A DNA stretch of 64,000 nt from Campylobacteraceae bacterium (GCA_031266555.1 JAISAU010000003.1:62001-126000), one strand, 5' to 3'. Shown: positions 1 to 9,494, counted from the first letter of the stretch. Numbers and translations: made by a program. Notes: generated by a model not told the origin, from the letters alone.

Positions 1-235
1 TAAATCCAGCACCATACTGTGCCAAATAGCGCCTACTTCTATCTGTTCTATATCATTGTAATATTCGGATAGTAATTGCCCCCCCGCATGCTTTGCAAAG
101 AGTATGCGTTATCTGCTGCGGAGTGAAATCCTCGCGAATAGATTGATTGGCATAAGCCATACCGCACATCCGCAATAACTCTTCAATTTCCTCGTAAGCA
201 GAATATGGATGTCCAACTATGATAGCTTTATTCAT
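1..235 (-). CDS. Partial protein of unknown function, N-terminal part, interrupted at a G7 tract
   Basis: Not recognised with confidence. An ATG at 235 opens a reading frame starting MNKAIIVGHPYSAYEEIEEL, which runs to a homopolymer of seven G (coding strand; 79-85) and then meets a stop at 53. If the tract had six G, the frame would continue as GGQLLSEYYNDIEQIEVGAI and stay open past base 1, so the real gene probably extends out of the window. It starts about 180 bases from kpsM and is divergent from it, so it may be a capsule-region gene. The interruption could be phase variation, decay or a sequencing error. The frame arithmetic is directly visible; the role is unknown. Confidence 0.5.
79..85. 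repeat. Homopolymer C7 (G7 on the coding strand)
   Basis: Seven C in a row inside the divergent partial gene. Six would restore a long frame to the window edge. Poly-G tracts of this kind are classical phase-variation sites in Campylobacter capsule loci, but seven is short for high-rate slippage. Confidence 0.6.
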
Positions 236-416
236 TTCAGAAATTTCAACCTAAAACTTTTATTTTTTTAAACCGTAATTATAGATTTTCAATGCTTATT
301 AAGTTATAAAATAGTTTAATCCGCATCTGAAAATAGATTAAGTATTTTTATTCTCTATAAAAAATTAGAAACTATGATAAAATAGAGTTAATCAATATCA
401 GTTTGGATATAACATA

Positions 417-1214
417 ATGAAACAAAAATTAATTTATATATCGCCGTTTAAACAATTTACCTCTGTTATTTTCGCACTGTTTTTACGAGAACTGAAAACT
501 CGCTTTGGAGGACGAAGATTTGGCGTGTTTTGGACTTTTGTCGAACCTGCCGTACATCTTGTGATAATACTTCTTGTATTCTCTTTTTTGCGCGCCAGAA
601 TGATGCCTCAAGTTCCGTTTGAGCTTTTTTTATTGACAGGCATAGCGCCGTTTTTTCTCTTTCGCCATATCGCCACGGGTCTGATGTCCAGTATAAACGC
701 CAACAAAGCCCTATTCGCTTACTCTCCCGTTAAACCAATAGACGCGTATATTACGCGTACCATACTTGAAACTGTCATATATACTATTATTTTTGCCGTT
801 ATCTTATTTGTTTTATGGTTTTGGGGAGGATTTGATGTGAGTATCGCCAATCCTGTCGGCGCGATAGCTTTGTATCTTTTGATAATACTTATGGGTTTTT
901 CGCTTGGTATTATCGCGAGCATTGCCTCAAGCATATTTCCATCGGTTAAAATAATTATGAATATAATTTTACTGCCTCTTTATTTTCTTTCGGCTATTAT
1001 GTTTCCTTTATGGATAGTTCCCGCGCAGTATGTACAGTATTTAAAACTAAATCCAATATTGCATTTATTGGAACTTTTTAAAGCCAATTTCTTTTCATAT
1101 TATCCTTTGGTGGATGGCATTAATATTTTCTATCCGATTTGTTTTACGCTGGCGTTATTGTTTATAGCGTTGATGTTGTATAGAATAAAACGATTGGCGT
1201 TGGCGGCGAAATAG
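417..1214 (+). CDS. kpsM: Capsular polysaccharide ABC transporter, permease subunit (KpsM-like)
   Basis: ABC-2 type permease of 265 aa. With KpsT it should carry lipid-linked capsule polysaccharide across the inner membrane. About six hydrophobic segments are visible, after a cytoplasmic N-terminus containing LRELKTRFGGRRFGVFWTFV, a stretch typical of KpsM/Wzm permeases. The ATG follows an AT-rich upstream region with a possible -10 (TATGATAAAAT, about 370-380). It is the first gene of a co-oriented kpsMTEDCS run; its stop codon TAG shares its last base with the GTG start of kpsT, so the two are probably translationally coupled. Length is normal for the family. The family assignment is firm; the actual polysaccharide is unknown. 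Confidence 0.93.
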   Translation: MKQKLIYISPFKQFTSVIFALFLRELKTRFGGRRFGVFWTFVEPAVHLVIILLVFSFLRARMMPQVPFELFLLTGIAPFFLFRHIATGLMSSINANKALFAYSPVKPIDAYITRTILETVIYTIIFAVILFVLWFWGGFDVSIANPVGAIALYLLIILMGFSLGIIASIASSIFPSVKIIMNIILLPLYFLSAIMFPLWIVPAQYVQYLKLNPILHLLELFKANFFSYYPLVDGINIFYPICFTLALLFIALMLYRIKRLALAAK

Positions 1215-1891
1215 TGATAAAGTTGGAAAATCTAACCAAATCATATCCATTGGAAAACGGACGGCATTATGTGTTCAAAAATTTGTCGTTTGAGTTTCCC
1301 GAAAACGCGAATATAGGTTTAATAGGTCCAAATGGCGCAGGCAAAACGACGCTTATGAATATTTTGGGCGGCACGGATATAGCAGATAGCGGACGAGTAA
1401 TAACAAACAAAACAATTTCGTGGCCTGTGGGATTATCAGGCGGTCTTCAAGGTTCTTTAAGCGCTAGAGACAATATCAAATTTGTAGCGAGAGTTTACGG
1501 CTTTACGGGTGTGAAAATGACGGAAAAGATAAAATATGTGGAAGAGTTCGCTGAGATAGGTGAATTTTTTGACCAACCAATCAAAACTTACTCTTCCGGA
1601 ATGAAAGCTAGGATATCATTCGGACTTAGTATGGCATTTGAATTTGACTATTACCTTATAGATGAAGCCGGCGCGGTAGGAGACGCTTCGTTTAAAAAAA
1701 AGAGTTCAGCCGTATATCAAGAGAAGTTAAGCAAATCAAATGTTATAATTGTGTCTCACAATATGAACGAGATAAAATCATTATGCGATTATGTTATAGT
1801 TTTTAGCGCTGGGGAAGCGCATATTTTCAACAATGTAAACGAAGGAATAAAAATGTACCAAAAACTAAAAACATTTGGAACGCAGCAATGA
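1214..1891 (+). CDS. kpsT: Capsular polysaccharide ABC transporter, ATP-binding subunit (KpsT-like)
   Basis: 225-aa ATPase that powers capsule export with the KpsM permease. The Walker A motif GPNGAGKTT lies at about residues 38-46, the ABC signature YSSGMKARISF at about 132-142, Walker B/DEA (YYLIDEAGAVGD) at about 155, and the switch His in IVSHNMNEI near 180. The start is GTG at 1214, overlapping the kpsM stop, and a 34-base gap separates it from kpsE. It lacks the C-terminal carbohydrate-binding extension found in Wzt proteins, which fits the KpsT type. Confidence 0.93.
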   Translation: MIKLENLTKSYPLENGRHYVFKNLSFEFPENANIGLIGPNGAGKTTLMNILGGTDIADSGRVITNKTISWPVGLSGGLQGSLSARDNIKFVARVYGFTGVKMTEKIKYVEEFAEIGEFFDQPIKTYSSGMKARISFGLSMAFEFDYYLIDEAGAVGDASFKKKSSAVYQEKLSKSNVIIVSHNMNEIKSLCDYVIVFSAGEAHIFNNVNEGIKMYQKLKTFGTQQ

Positions 1892-1925
1892 TAAAAACAT
1901 ACATGACGTGTAAAAAGAGTTTTTA

Positions 1926-3080
1926 ATGAGCAAACTGAGTAAACTTATCAAAAGTCCGAAAAAATTTTTCGTAGATGCTTACTATAAAAGAGTCGGCGAA
2001 TGGTTTTTAAGCAGAGGATTTATAACGGTTGTTATTGCTCCTTTCGCGCTTTTTGTTTTTTATTATCTCTTTTTCGCCGCCGACAGATATGTGAGTGAGA
2101 GCATAATATCCGTTAAACAAGTAGGCGAGTCATCGTCAAACTCGGCAGGACTCGCGGCGATAGTCGGCATAAATACAAACTCCAAAGAAGATACGCTTTA
2201 TTTGAGAGAATATATTCACTCGCTTGACATGTTAAAACTATTGGAACAAAATATTGACGTTAGGTACATGTACAGCAAAGAGTGGTTGGATTTTGCATAT
2301 AGACTTTACGGTTTTATGTCGCAAGAGAGTTTTTTAGAATACTATCAAAACAGAGTTCAAATAGTTTACGACGATATAAGCGGACTTTTAAAAGTAAATG
2401 TAGAAGCGTTTGAGCCTGACGATGCGCAAAATCTGGCGAATGAGATATTAAAACAAAGCGAAATTTTTGTTAACGAGCTTTCTCATAAAATGTCAAAAAA
2501 ACAACTTGAGTTTGCCAAAATAGAGTTGCAAAAGGCGGAAGATAGATTATCCGCGGCAAAAAATACGCTTTTAACGTTTCAAAACAGATACGGCATCTTT
2601 AATCCCATAGAACAAGCGCAATCACAAGCAAATCTCGCTTTGGAATTTGAAGCGGAGCTTGCCAAAAAAGAGGCGGAACTTACCGCATTACTATCGTATA
2701 TTCAAGATGACGCGCCGCAAATTTTGACTCTTAAAGGCGAAATAGCGGCTTTGAAAAAGCAAATAGGAAAAGAGAGAGGGCGAGTAGCTACGAAATCAAA
2801 CGACTCTACAAATACGCTTGCTTTCGAGTATCAAACGCTGATAGTCGAAGCTGATTTTGCGCAAGGGTTATATAAAATAGCTCTTGGAGCGGTTGAACAA
2901 ACAAGAGTGGAGAGCACCAAACAGATTAAATATCTATCTGTAATTCAACAGCCTTCAAAGCCCGAAAGCGCGAAATATCCGCGTAAAATGTATAACTTAA
3001 TTACGCTACTTGTTTTGCTGTTTTTGCTTTACGGCATTACAAAATTAATACAAGCCACTATAGAGGATCATAAATACTAA
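1926..3080 (+). CDS. kpsE: Capsule export inner-membrane/periplasmic co-polymerase family protein (KpsE-like)
   Basis: 384-aa protein with a Wzz/KpsE architecture: one transmembrane helix near residues 34-52, a long periplasmic region with predicted coiled coil at about 190-290 (KKQLEFAKIELQKAEDRLSA and following), and a second helix at about 357-377. KpsE proteins link the KpsMT transporter to the outer-membrane KpsD channel. The stop TAA at 3078-3080 shares its last A with the ATG of kpsD at 3080. A TACATGTA palindrome occurs inside the gene at 2265. The call rests on topology and operon position. Confidence 0.9.
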   Translation: MSKLSKLIKSPKKFFVDAYYKRVGEWFLSRGFITVVIAPFALFVFYYLFFAADRYVSESIISVKQVGESSSNSAGLAAIVGINTNSKEDTLYLREYIHSLDMLKLLEQNIDVRYMYSKEWLDFAYRLYGFMSQESFLEYYQNRVQIVYDDISGLLKVNVEAFEPDDAQNLANEILKQSEIFVNELSHKMSKKQLEFAKIELQKAEDRLSAAKNTLLTFQNRYGIFNPIEQAQSQANLALEFEAELAKKEAELTALLSYIQDDAPQILTLKGEIAALKKQIGKERGRVATKSNDSTNTLAFEYQTLIVEADFAQGLYKIALGAVEQTRVESTKQIKYLSVIQQPSKPESAKYPRKMYNLITLLVLLFLLYGITKLIQATIEDHKY

Positions 3081-4696
3081 TGAAAAAAATAATTTTAACG
3101 CTGATTTCAGCTATGTTTTGTTTTGCCGCGATAGACGTTGGAACCATTGTCGGCAATAGCGATGATAATGGCGCCGTTTTGATAAATGACAATGAAAATG
3201 TTTTTGGTTCGCATCTTTTTAAGGGAAATTTTGCCAATGTAAAACAATACATGTATAACCCCGACTATCGTCTTAATATAGGCGACACAGTTATTTTAAA
3301 AATGTGGGGAGCGTTCGAGTTTGAGCAAGCTTTAAGCGTTGATTCGCAAGGAAATATCTTTATTCCAAAAGTGGGCGTCGTTAAACTTCTTGGCGTGCGA
3401 AACGGCGATATCCTCTCCGTCATAACGAAACAAGTCAAAAAGATATATAAAGATAACGTTTTTGTATACGCGGATATGGAAGCGTATCAAAATGTTTCCG
3501 TATTTGTAACCGGAAACGTAAATAAGCCCGGTCTTTATGAGGGACTAAGCTCGGACTCTTTGATACAATATCTTGATAAAGCTTCGGGTATAAATTCTCA
3601 ATACGGAAGTTTTAGAAAAATTACGATTTTAAGAAATAATAAATCCTTTAAACAGATAGATTTGTATGATTTTTTAATTGACGGCAAGATGGAGCTGCCG
3701 GCGTTTAGGAGCGGCGACGTTATTCTTGTAGATAGCGTTGGTCCATATATCAGCGCTAAAGGCGAAGTGTTAAGAGAGTTTAGATTTGAGTCAAAACAAG
3801 AATTTATGAGTTTAAAAGAGCTCGCCAAATTAGCGGGTATAAAGCCTACTACTACAAACGCCATAGTAAAAAGCTACAAAAACAATAATCGTTTCAATAT
3901 CAACTCTTACGACTTGGAAAAATTTAAAGACGTATTTTTGCGAGCAGGCGATGAAGTGGAGTTTTTGCCCGAATATTCGGCTGACGAGATAAGAGTGAGC
4001 GTAGAAGGAGAGCACGACGGACTTCATAGATTGGTACTGAAAAAAGGTTCTACTCTTCAAGATTTAAAAGATAAAATCGTCTCAAATCCACAATCGAACA
4101 TAGAAGCTATTCAGATATTCAGGAAAAGCGTGGCGACGGTACAAAAAAGCCTTTTGGACGCTCAACTCAAAGAACTTGAAACGCTCGCTCTAACGACTCC
4201 TTCTGTGTCGTCTGAGGAAGCGAACGTGAGAGTGCAAGAGACAAAAGCCATTTTAGAATTCATAGAAAGGGCAAAAAAAGTCGAGCCCAAAGGGCAAATT
4301 ACAATAAATGAAAAAACGACCGCCAAAAGCATTATTTTAGAAGAGGGAGATATTATAAATATTCCTACTTTAAGCAATATAGTTATAGTTCAAGGCGAAG
4401 TGGGAATTCCAGGAGCGTTCACATATTTAGAAGGACAAGCTATCGATAAATATATAGCGCTTGCCGGCGGGTTTAGTCAAAGAGCGAATAAAAGCAGGGT
4501 TTTAGTCATAAGAGCAAACGGTAAAGCCGAAAATTATGACGCGTCGCCATTTTCATTCGGCAAGCCGAAAATACAAGCGGGCGACTCCATACTTATTTTA
4601 CCTAAAGCCGAAGGAAAAACTTTACAATATACAAATCTCTTGACTCAAATTTTATATCATGTAGCTATAGCGACGAAAGTTATTCTTGATATATGA
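3080..4696 (+). CDS. kpsD: Polysaccharide export outer-membrane protein (KpsD-like)
   Basis: 538 aa with a cleavable signal peptide (MKKIILTLISAMFCFAAIDV). A polysaccharide export domain follows at about 55-135 (NIGDTVILKMWGAFEFEQAL ... PKVGVVKLLG), then SLBB-type beta-grasp segments (VFVTGNVNKPGLYEGLSSDS near 140; VIVQGEVGIPGAFTYLEGQA near 435). KpsD forms the outer-membrane exit for group 2-type capsules. It contains a lysine/glutamate-rich stretch at about 350-410. Its end overlaps kpsC by ATGA. The predicted role is firm within the operon. Confidence 0.9.
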   Translation: MKKIILTLISAMFCFAAIDVGTIVGNSDDNGAVLINDNENVFGSHLFKGNFANVKQYMYNPDYRLNIGDTVILKMWGAFEFEQALSVDSQGNIFIPKVGVVKLLGVRNGDILSVITKQVKKIYKDNVFVYADMEAYQNVSVFVTGNVNKPGLYEGLSSDSLIQYLDKASGINSQYGSFRKITILRNNKSFKQIDLYDFLIDGKMELPAFRSGDVILVDSVGPYISAKGEVLREFRFESKQEFMSLKELAKLAGIKPTTTNAIVKSYKNNNRFNINSYDLEKFKDVFLRAGDEVEFLPEYSADEIRVSVEGEHDGLHRLVLKKGSTLQDLKDKIVSNPQSNIEAIQIFRKSVATVQKSLLDAQLKELETLALTTPSVSSEEANVRVQETKAILEFIERAKKVEPKGQITINEKTTAKSIILEEGDIINIPTLSNIVIVQGEVGIPGAFTYLEGQAIDKYIALAGGFSQRANKSRVLVIRANGKAENYDASPFSFGKPKIQAGDSILILPKAEGKTLQYTNLLTQILYHVAIATKVILDI

Positions 4697-6735
4697 TTTT
4701 TTCGACTTCAAAAGATCTCATAAAAAATGTGAGTCATTTTTTAAAAATAAAGCATTACTCTTTTATCAATCAATGCTTTGGAACAAAAGGCGTTTTTTAC
4801 GGCTGGGGTAGAAAAAAATCAGGACTGGGCGCCGTATCTTTAGCCAAAAAACATAAAACGTCTTTCACGCTTTTGGAAGACGGCTTTATCAGATCTTTCG
4901 GACTTGAAAGCCAATTGTTCCCATCTTTTAGTCTTATCGAAGATAGCGTAGGTATCTATTATGACGCCACTGAAGAGAGCGGATTGGAACGCATATTAAG
5001 CGATTATGATAATGATAGCAATCTTTTAGCGGAAGCCAAACAAGCGATTGCGCTTATCGTAAAACATAATATATCCAAATACAATCACGCACGAGATTTG
5101 GAAGAAGATTATTTTCCAAACAATGGAAAAAAACGGATTTTAGTAATAGCGCAAACTAAAAACGACGCCTCTTTGAAATATGGGCTGTCGGATAACTTTT
5201 CAATGCGAGAAATCATAAAAATAGCCAAAGAGGAGAATGAAGGCGCGGATATATATGTCAAAATCCATCCGCAAGCGCTCAAAGGCGCTAAAGTATCCGA
5301 TATAAACGTGAAAGATATTCCGCCGTTTTGTAATCTGATTATGGAAAATGTGAACCCGATATCTCTTTTGAAAAAAATAGACAAAGTCTACACAAAAACT
5401 TCCCAAATGGGTTTTGAAGCGTTGCTTTTAGGTAAAAAATGCGTCTGTTTCGGTATGCCTTTTTATGCCGGCTGGGGAGTAACCGACGATAGGCTTACAT
5501 GTAAAAGAAGAGTGAAAAAAAGAAGCGTTGAGGAGATTTTCGCCGCCGCTTATATTTTATACTCAAGATACCGCGATCCATATGAAAATACTCCCCTTTC
5601 CTTAATCCAAACAATACAACGTATAATCTATATAAAAAACAACGATATTTATAAAAAAGGATTTTTTTTCGGCTTCTCAAGATGGAAACACGACTTTGTC
5701 AAACCGTTTTTTGAAAACGAACAGTTTGCAAAAACTTTTTTTATCAATCCAATCTTTAGTAAAAATCATCTGAAAATCGCCCTGAAAAAAGGACTTGATG
5801 AAAATTCTCTTATATACATGTGGGGTAAAAAATCATTTAAAAATATTGAGGAGTACGCTAAAAAACACTTCATTCCCATACTACATGTAGAGGATGGTTT
5901 TATAAGATCCGCCGAGCTTGGTTCTGATCTTACAAGACCGTACTCTTTGGTTGTTGACAAATACGGTATCTATTTTGACGCTAAACAAAAAAGTTATCTT
6001 GAGGAGATATTGAATGAAACAAATTTTGACGATAAGATAGTTCAAGACGCGAAAGACGTTCAAGCATTTTTGATTAATAATCGAATATCAAAGTACAATA
6101 TCCATAAATATAAAAATATATACATCAAAACGAATAGAAATGTACTATTTGTGGTCGGACAAGTTGACGATGACGCTTCGATCATATACGGTTCGCAAAA
6201 TATGTCAAATCTGTCGCTTTTAAAAACGGTTCGTGAAAAAAATCCGCAAAGTTACATTATCTATAAACCGCACCCCGACGTTTTAGTAAAAAACCGCATT
6301 GGAGCTTTAAGCGAAAAAGAGGTTTTAACGTACGCGAATACAATTATCAAAAACGCTTCGCTGGATAGTATATTCAAAATTTGCGACGAAGTGCATACGA
6401 TAACCTCTTTGGTCGGTTTTGAAGCTATATTAAGAGGCAAAAAAGTTGTAACTTACGGTATGCCTTTTTATGCCGGTTGGGGTTTGAGCGACGATATGCT
6501 CGCAAATAGCAGACGCAAAAGAAAACTAACTGTCCACGAACTAATAGCTGGGGTTTTACTACTATACCCACGCTATATTAGTCCTAAAAATCATAAACTT
6601 TGTGATATAAAAACATTTTTATCAGAGTTCAAACAAGAAAAATTAGGGTATAATTATAGTAAACAAATTATAAAAAGTTTCTTTATATTTATAACAAGGA
6701 AAATGCGATTTATACACAGAATTATTATAAAATGA
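4693..6735 (+). CDS. kpsC: Capsule polysaccharide linker biosynthesis protein, two-domain Kdo transferase (KpsC-like)
   Basis: 680-aa cytoplasmic protein made of two homologous halves. The first has YGWGRKKSG, LLEDGFIRSFGL (about 57-68) and FYAGWGVTDD (about 257); the second repeats this as MWGKKSFKN, HVEDGFIRSAELG (about 398) and FYAGWGLSDD (about 594). In E. coli and relatives, KpsC is a dual beta-Kdo transferase that builds the poly-Kdo linker on phosphatidylglycerol together with KpsS. The start overlaps the kpsD stop (ATGA) and the end overlaps kpsS (ATGA). The linker chemistry is known for the family, not shown here. A TACATGTA site falls in each half (5496, 5882). Confidence 0.93.
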   Translation: MIFSTSKDLIKNVSHFLKIKHYSFINQCFGTKGVFYGWGRKKSGLGAVSLAKKHKTSFTLLEDGFIRSFGLESQLFPSFSLIEDSVGIYYDATEESGLERILSDYDNDSNLLAEAKQAIALIVKHNISKYNHARDLEEDYFPNNGKKRILVIAQTKNDASLKYGLSDNFSMREIIKIAKEENEGADIYVKIHPQALKGAKVSDINVKDIPPFCNLIMENVNPISLLKKIDKVYTKTSQMGFEALLLGKKCVCFGMPFYAGWGVTDDRLTCKRRVKKRSVEEIFAAAYILYSRYRDPYENTPLSLIQTIQRIIYIKNNDIYKKGFFFGFSRWKHDFVKPFFENEQFAKTFFINPIFSKNHLKIALKKGLDENSLIYMWGKKSFKNIEEYAKKHFIPILHVEDGFIRSAELGSDLTRPYSLVVDKYGIYFDAKQKSYLEEILNETNFDDKIVQDAKDVQAFLINNRISKYNIHKYKNIYIKTNRNVLFVVGQVDDDASIIYGSQNMSNLSLLKTVREKNPQSYIIYKPHPDVLVKNRIGALSEKEVLTYANTIIKNASLDSIFKICDEVHTITSLVGFEAILRGKKVVTYGMPFYAGWGLSDDMLANSRRKRKLTVHELIAGVLLLYPRYISPKNHKLCDIKTFLSEFKQEKLGYNYSKQIIKSFFIFITRKMRFIHRIIIK

Positions 6736-7925
6736 ACTCTATCGGTAATTTAAAAAATAAAAACGTTCTTTTTTTGCAAGGACCGATGGGAACATTTTTC
6801 AAAAGATTAGATAAACTATCTCGCAAAAAAGGAGCTACTACCTACAAAATAGCCTTTAACGCGGCGGATTGGTTTTTCTCAAATAAAGATAATGTCGTAA
6901 GTTACAAAGATACGCCGAAAAAATGGGAAAAGTTTATCAAAAAATTTTTGACAGAAAAAAGTATAGACAAAATATTTCTGTTCGGAGATTGCAGGTTTTA
7001 TCAAAAAACAACGGTAAAAACGGCTCTCAAGCTTGGTATAGAAACCTTTGTATTTGAAGAAGGATATATAAGACCCGATTACGTCACGATGGAAAAATGG
7101 GGCGTAAACGGCAACAGCAAACTTCCAAAATCAAAAAGTTTTTATGAAGACTTGCCCGAAGTTTTAGAACAGCCAAAAGCGCTTCCGACAAAAAACAGTC
7201 TTTACGCTATGATTATGAGCGCTATAACATATTATCTGATAGCAAACGTTTTCTCTTTTTTATATCCGCATTATATGCATCACAGAAGTTTTTCAGCAAC
7301 ACAAGAGGCATTTTACGGCATAAGAAATTTTGTGCGAAAGATAATTTACGCTTTAAAAAATAGACCGTACAACAATCGCTTTAAAACCGACCTTTCAAAA
7401 AAATATTTTTTTGTTCCGCTTCAAACTCGCACCGACGCGCAAATTAAAAAACACTCTTTGTTTAAAAACATGGAAGAGTTTATAGAAGTAGTCTTAACAT
7501 CTTTCGCGCATTTTGCCGATAAAAATTGCTTTATTGTATTTAAACATCACCCGTTTGACAGAGGCAGAAAAAATTATACAAAACAGATAAATAATTTAGC
7601 AAAAAAACTAAATATTGAAAAACGCGTTATAGTCTTATATGAACTGCATATACCAAACGCTTTAAAAAACGCGCTTGGAACGGTTACCATAAACAGTACT
7701 ATAGGATTTTCCTCTTTATATTACTGTACGCCTACTATTACGCTTGGCAAAGCGATATATGATATAAGAGGACTTACATGTAAGGATATAAGTTTGGATG
7801 ATTTTTGGAAAAACCCGCATTCTCCAAATATAACGTTATTTAAAAAATTTAGAGCCTTTATTGTAAAAAATTCCCAAATAAATAGCTGTTTTTACGGCGA
7901 TATGGTGGATTTGAAAAAAATTTGA
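6732..7925 (+). CDS. kpsS: Capsule polysaccharide linker biosynthesis protein (KpsS-like)
   Basis: 397-aa protein of the KpsS/LipB capsule family, which adds the first Kdo to the lysophosphatidylglycerol acceptor. Visible family features are LFLQGPMGTFFKRLDK at the N-terminus, VFEEGYIRPDYVTMEKWGVN near 108, FKHHPFDRG near 275 and TINSTIGFSSLYYCTPTITL near 318. It is the last gene of the kps run and overlaps kpsC by ATGA. No clear Rho-independent terminator follows. A TACATGTA site occurs at 7788, where it encodes part of GLTCKD. Confidence 0.92.
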   Translation: MNSIGNLKNKNVLFLQGPMGTFFKRLDKLSRKKGATTYKIAFNAADWFFSNKDNVVSYKDTPKKWEKFIKKFLTEKSIDKIFLFGDCRFYQKTTVKTALKLGIETFVFEEGYIRPDYVTMEKWGVNGNSKLPKSKSFYEDLPEVLEQPKALPTKNSLYAMIMSAITYYLIANVFSFLYPHYMHHRSFSATQEAFYGIRNFVRKIIYALKNRPYNNRFKTDLSKKYFFVPLQTRTDAQIKKHSLFKNMEEFIEVVLTSFAHFADKNCFIVFKHHPFDRGRKNYTKQINNLAKKLNIEKRVIVLYELHIPNALKNALGTVTINSTIGFSSLYYCTPTITLGKAIYDIRGLTCKDISLDDFWKNPHSPNITLFKKFRAFIVKNSQINSCFYGDMVDLKKI

Positions 7926-8326
7926 TTTTAGCGTGGCAAAGTTGCGAACCTCAAAAAAGCGATTTTTATTTAAATATTTTTCGCCATACAAAACAAACTT
8001 TACTAAGATATAAAAGCTGTATTGAGTATATCAAGTTGCACTTGTTTTTCATTTGCATTTACGCTATCGCGGACGATATACCAAATGTTCGTTTAGTTTA
8101 TCTTTTCCTTTATTCTCAATTATCGCTGTTTTATTAGCGCAAAAGTCAGCAAGTTCTTTCTGCTTGCTTCTCCAAATGCTTGTTTGCTTTCAAGTGCGTC
8201 AATCCCGAAGTCTAATCTTAATTTGTTCATTGTTAGAAGTTAAAACAATTATAGTATCACCCCCCAGTTACTTTAACAACTTGACCATTAAAGATTAAAG
8301 CAAAAGGGGAACAAATAAGAAAAATC
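7926..8326. other. Gene-poor gap after kpsS with a possible decayed small ORF
   Basis: No solid gene. Plus-strand frames here lack a convincing start or family features. On the minus strand there is a short ORF (8120-8230) that continues in another frame as KQKELADFCANKTAIIENKG, which suggests a frameshifted remnant. Six consecutive C at about 8260-8265 lie just upstream of a TATAAT-like hexamer on the minus strand. Confidence 0.4.
8120..8230 (-). pseudogene. Possible frameshifted remnant of a small protein
   Basis: ATG at 8230 gives MNKLRLDFGIDALESKQAFG and then a 36-aa product. From around codon 22, a neighbouring frame reads KQKELADFCANKTAIIENKG and on to a stop near 8050, richer in ordinary protein composition than the annotated end. 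A TATAAT hexamer lies about 22 bases upstream of the ATG on the minus strand. No ribosome binding site is obvious and no family is recognised. Confidence is low: it may be chance. Confidence 0.2.
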
Positions 8327-8890
8327 TCATTTCATCGTATATTCCATAAATTTATTTCTAAATACTAAAGGATTAGAAATATTTGTTATTGGAACTTGAG
8401 GATTGCCAGAACCCGTTATAATTATTGAACCATAATTAAATATTCTACCTAAAATATTTTGTCGAACTTGAATACTTTCTATTTTATTGATATTCATCTC
8501 TATAGCTATTCTTTTAATAAAACCAAATTTTGCCAAAACTCTTTTATTTGTAAAAGCTAATTCAATTGAAGTGTATTGAATATATGCTGCAAGAAAAAAC
8601 AGTATAGCGATAACTATTGAAAATTTATAAGTTAGCCCAAATAATAAAAATACCATACCAAAAGTTATCTTGGTAAATAGAAGCCGAAGACTTATTTTAG
8701 CTTGATAAATCACCTTTTCACCGCTAACAAGAGTTTTCTTAAGATAGGGTGTCAAAACTTCTCGCTCAACTAATTTATTTTCAACTTCTTTAACTCTTAA
8801 TTTAGGCTCCATAACAGAAGCAAAAATGATTGCTCCAACTGTTACAACTATAACCAAAATGATTTCCATATGCTCTAAAAGAATTTCCAT
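8327..8890 (-). CDS. Membrane protein with bacterial PH domain (DUF304/bPH_2 type)
   Basis: 187 aa. One hydrophobic helix lies near residues 9-27, and a hydrophobic pair at about 68-105 (LLFTKITFGMVFLLFGLTYK and following). After this comes the typical bPH_2 core: YTSIELAFTNKRVLAKFGFI, then INKIESIQVRQNILGRIFNY and GSIIITGSGNPQVPITNISN. Proteins of this family are common and mostly of unknown function. The start ATG at 8890 is preceded by AAAGGGG at good spacing. A broken small ORF (8902-9091) lies directly upstream on the same strand. It stands between capsule genes and the amidase and shows no clear functional link to either. Confidence 0.8.
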   Translation of the reverse strand: MEILLEHMEIILVIVVTVGAIIFASVMEPKLRVKEVENKLVEREVLTPYLKKTLVSGEKVIYQAKISLRLLFTKITFGMVFLLFGLTYKFSIVIAILFFLAAYIQYTSIELAFTNKRVLAKFGFIKRIAIEMNINKIESIQVRQNILGRIFNYGSIIITGSGNPQVPITNISNPLVFRNKFMEYTMK

Positions 8891-8901
8891 ATTTCGCCCC
8901 T

Positions 8902-9091
8902 TTATTTAATTACTTGATTATCAAAAAATAAACCCTTTGAAAAATGTATTTTACCACAATATTTACCTAATATTTCACAATCGTATCCATCTTTATGAGG
9001 ATACATGCCGCTATATTGTTTATTTAAAGATATAAGCTTTTTTATGTTCAGGCAGGAACTCAACTTTAATATCTTTAAAAGTTTTTTTCAT
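8902..9091 (-). pseudogene. Small gene interrupted by a frameshift (unknown function)
   Basis: ATG at 9091 starts MKKTFKDIKVEFLPEHKKAY but stops at 9020. A second frame, open across the same region, reads LISLNKQYSGMYPHKDGYDC and then ends with a VIK terminus at 8902, just before the ribosome binding site of the PH-domain gene. Both parts look protein-like, so one frameshift between about 9020 and 9050 would join them into a product of about 62 aa. The alternative is a 34-aa ORF from ATG 9006. The family is not recognised. Confidence 0.35.
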
Positions 9092-9494
9092 CCAAAACCT
9101 TTTAATCTTTCAAAAATAAATCTAACTTTTGAGAGATCTCTTTTAATAATTATGGCGATTTATTTTAAGCTTTATATGTAAGCGTTTTTTTGAAAGTATA
9201 AAAGCATCTAAAAACCAAATACGGCTCTACATGTAGCATTCTAAAAACATTTACATGTAGCTTTTAGCATAGAAAAATTCGTATATTTTAAATGTAAAAG
9301 CGGTCACTTAAATGAAAAAATGCGAGTTATTTATAGGAAATCAAAAAGAGATTAAGTTTTAATTCGCACTCGTTATAACAAATTCACTTTTTTATCAAGC
9401 ATACCACAAATTGTTCCGCAGCAAATCACAGTTTGCGCAAAAATAAATCGTAAGCAAATACAAAGAATTTTTTAATATTCGCCCTACATGTAAG
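9092..9494. other. Intergenic region with three TACATGTA palindromes
   Basis: About 400 bases without a convincing gene. TACATGTA occurs at about 9230, 9252 and 9485, with related octamers nearby (TATATGTA near 9174). The first two are 22 bases apart and flank an AT-rich core. A 16-codon ORF starting at 9313 (MKKCELFIGNQKEIKF) has no supporting evidence. Confidence 0.5.

Noticed and set aside
7922-8298. Two overlapping plus-strand frames after kpsS that look like small proteins
   Set aside because: They start at TTG or late ATG without ribosome binding sites, have no recognisable family, and the minus strand explains part of the region better as a decayed ORF.
9313-9363. 16-codon ORF before the amidase gene
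   Set aside because: No ribosome binding site, no continuation in another frame and no family features.
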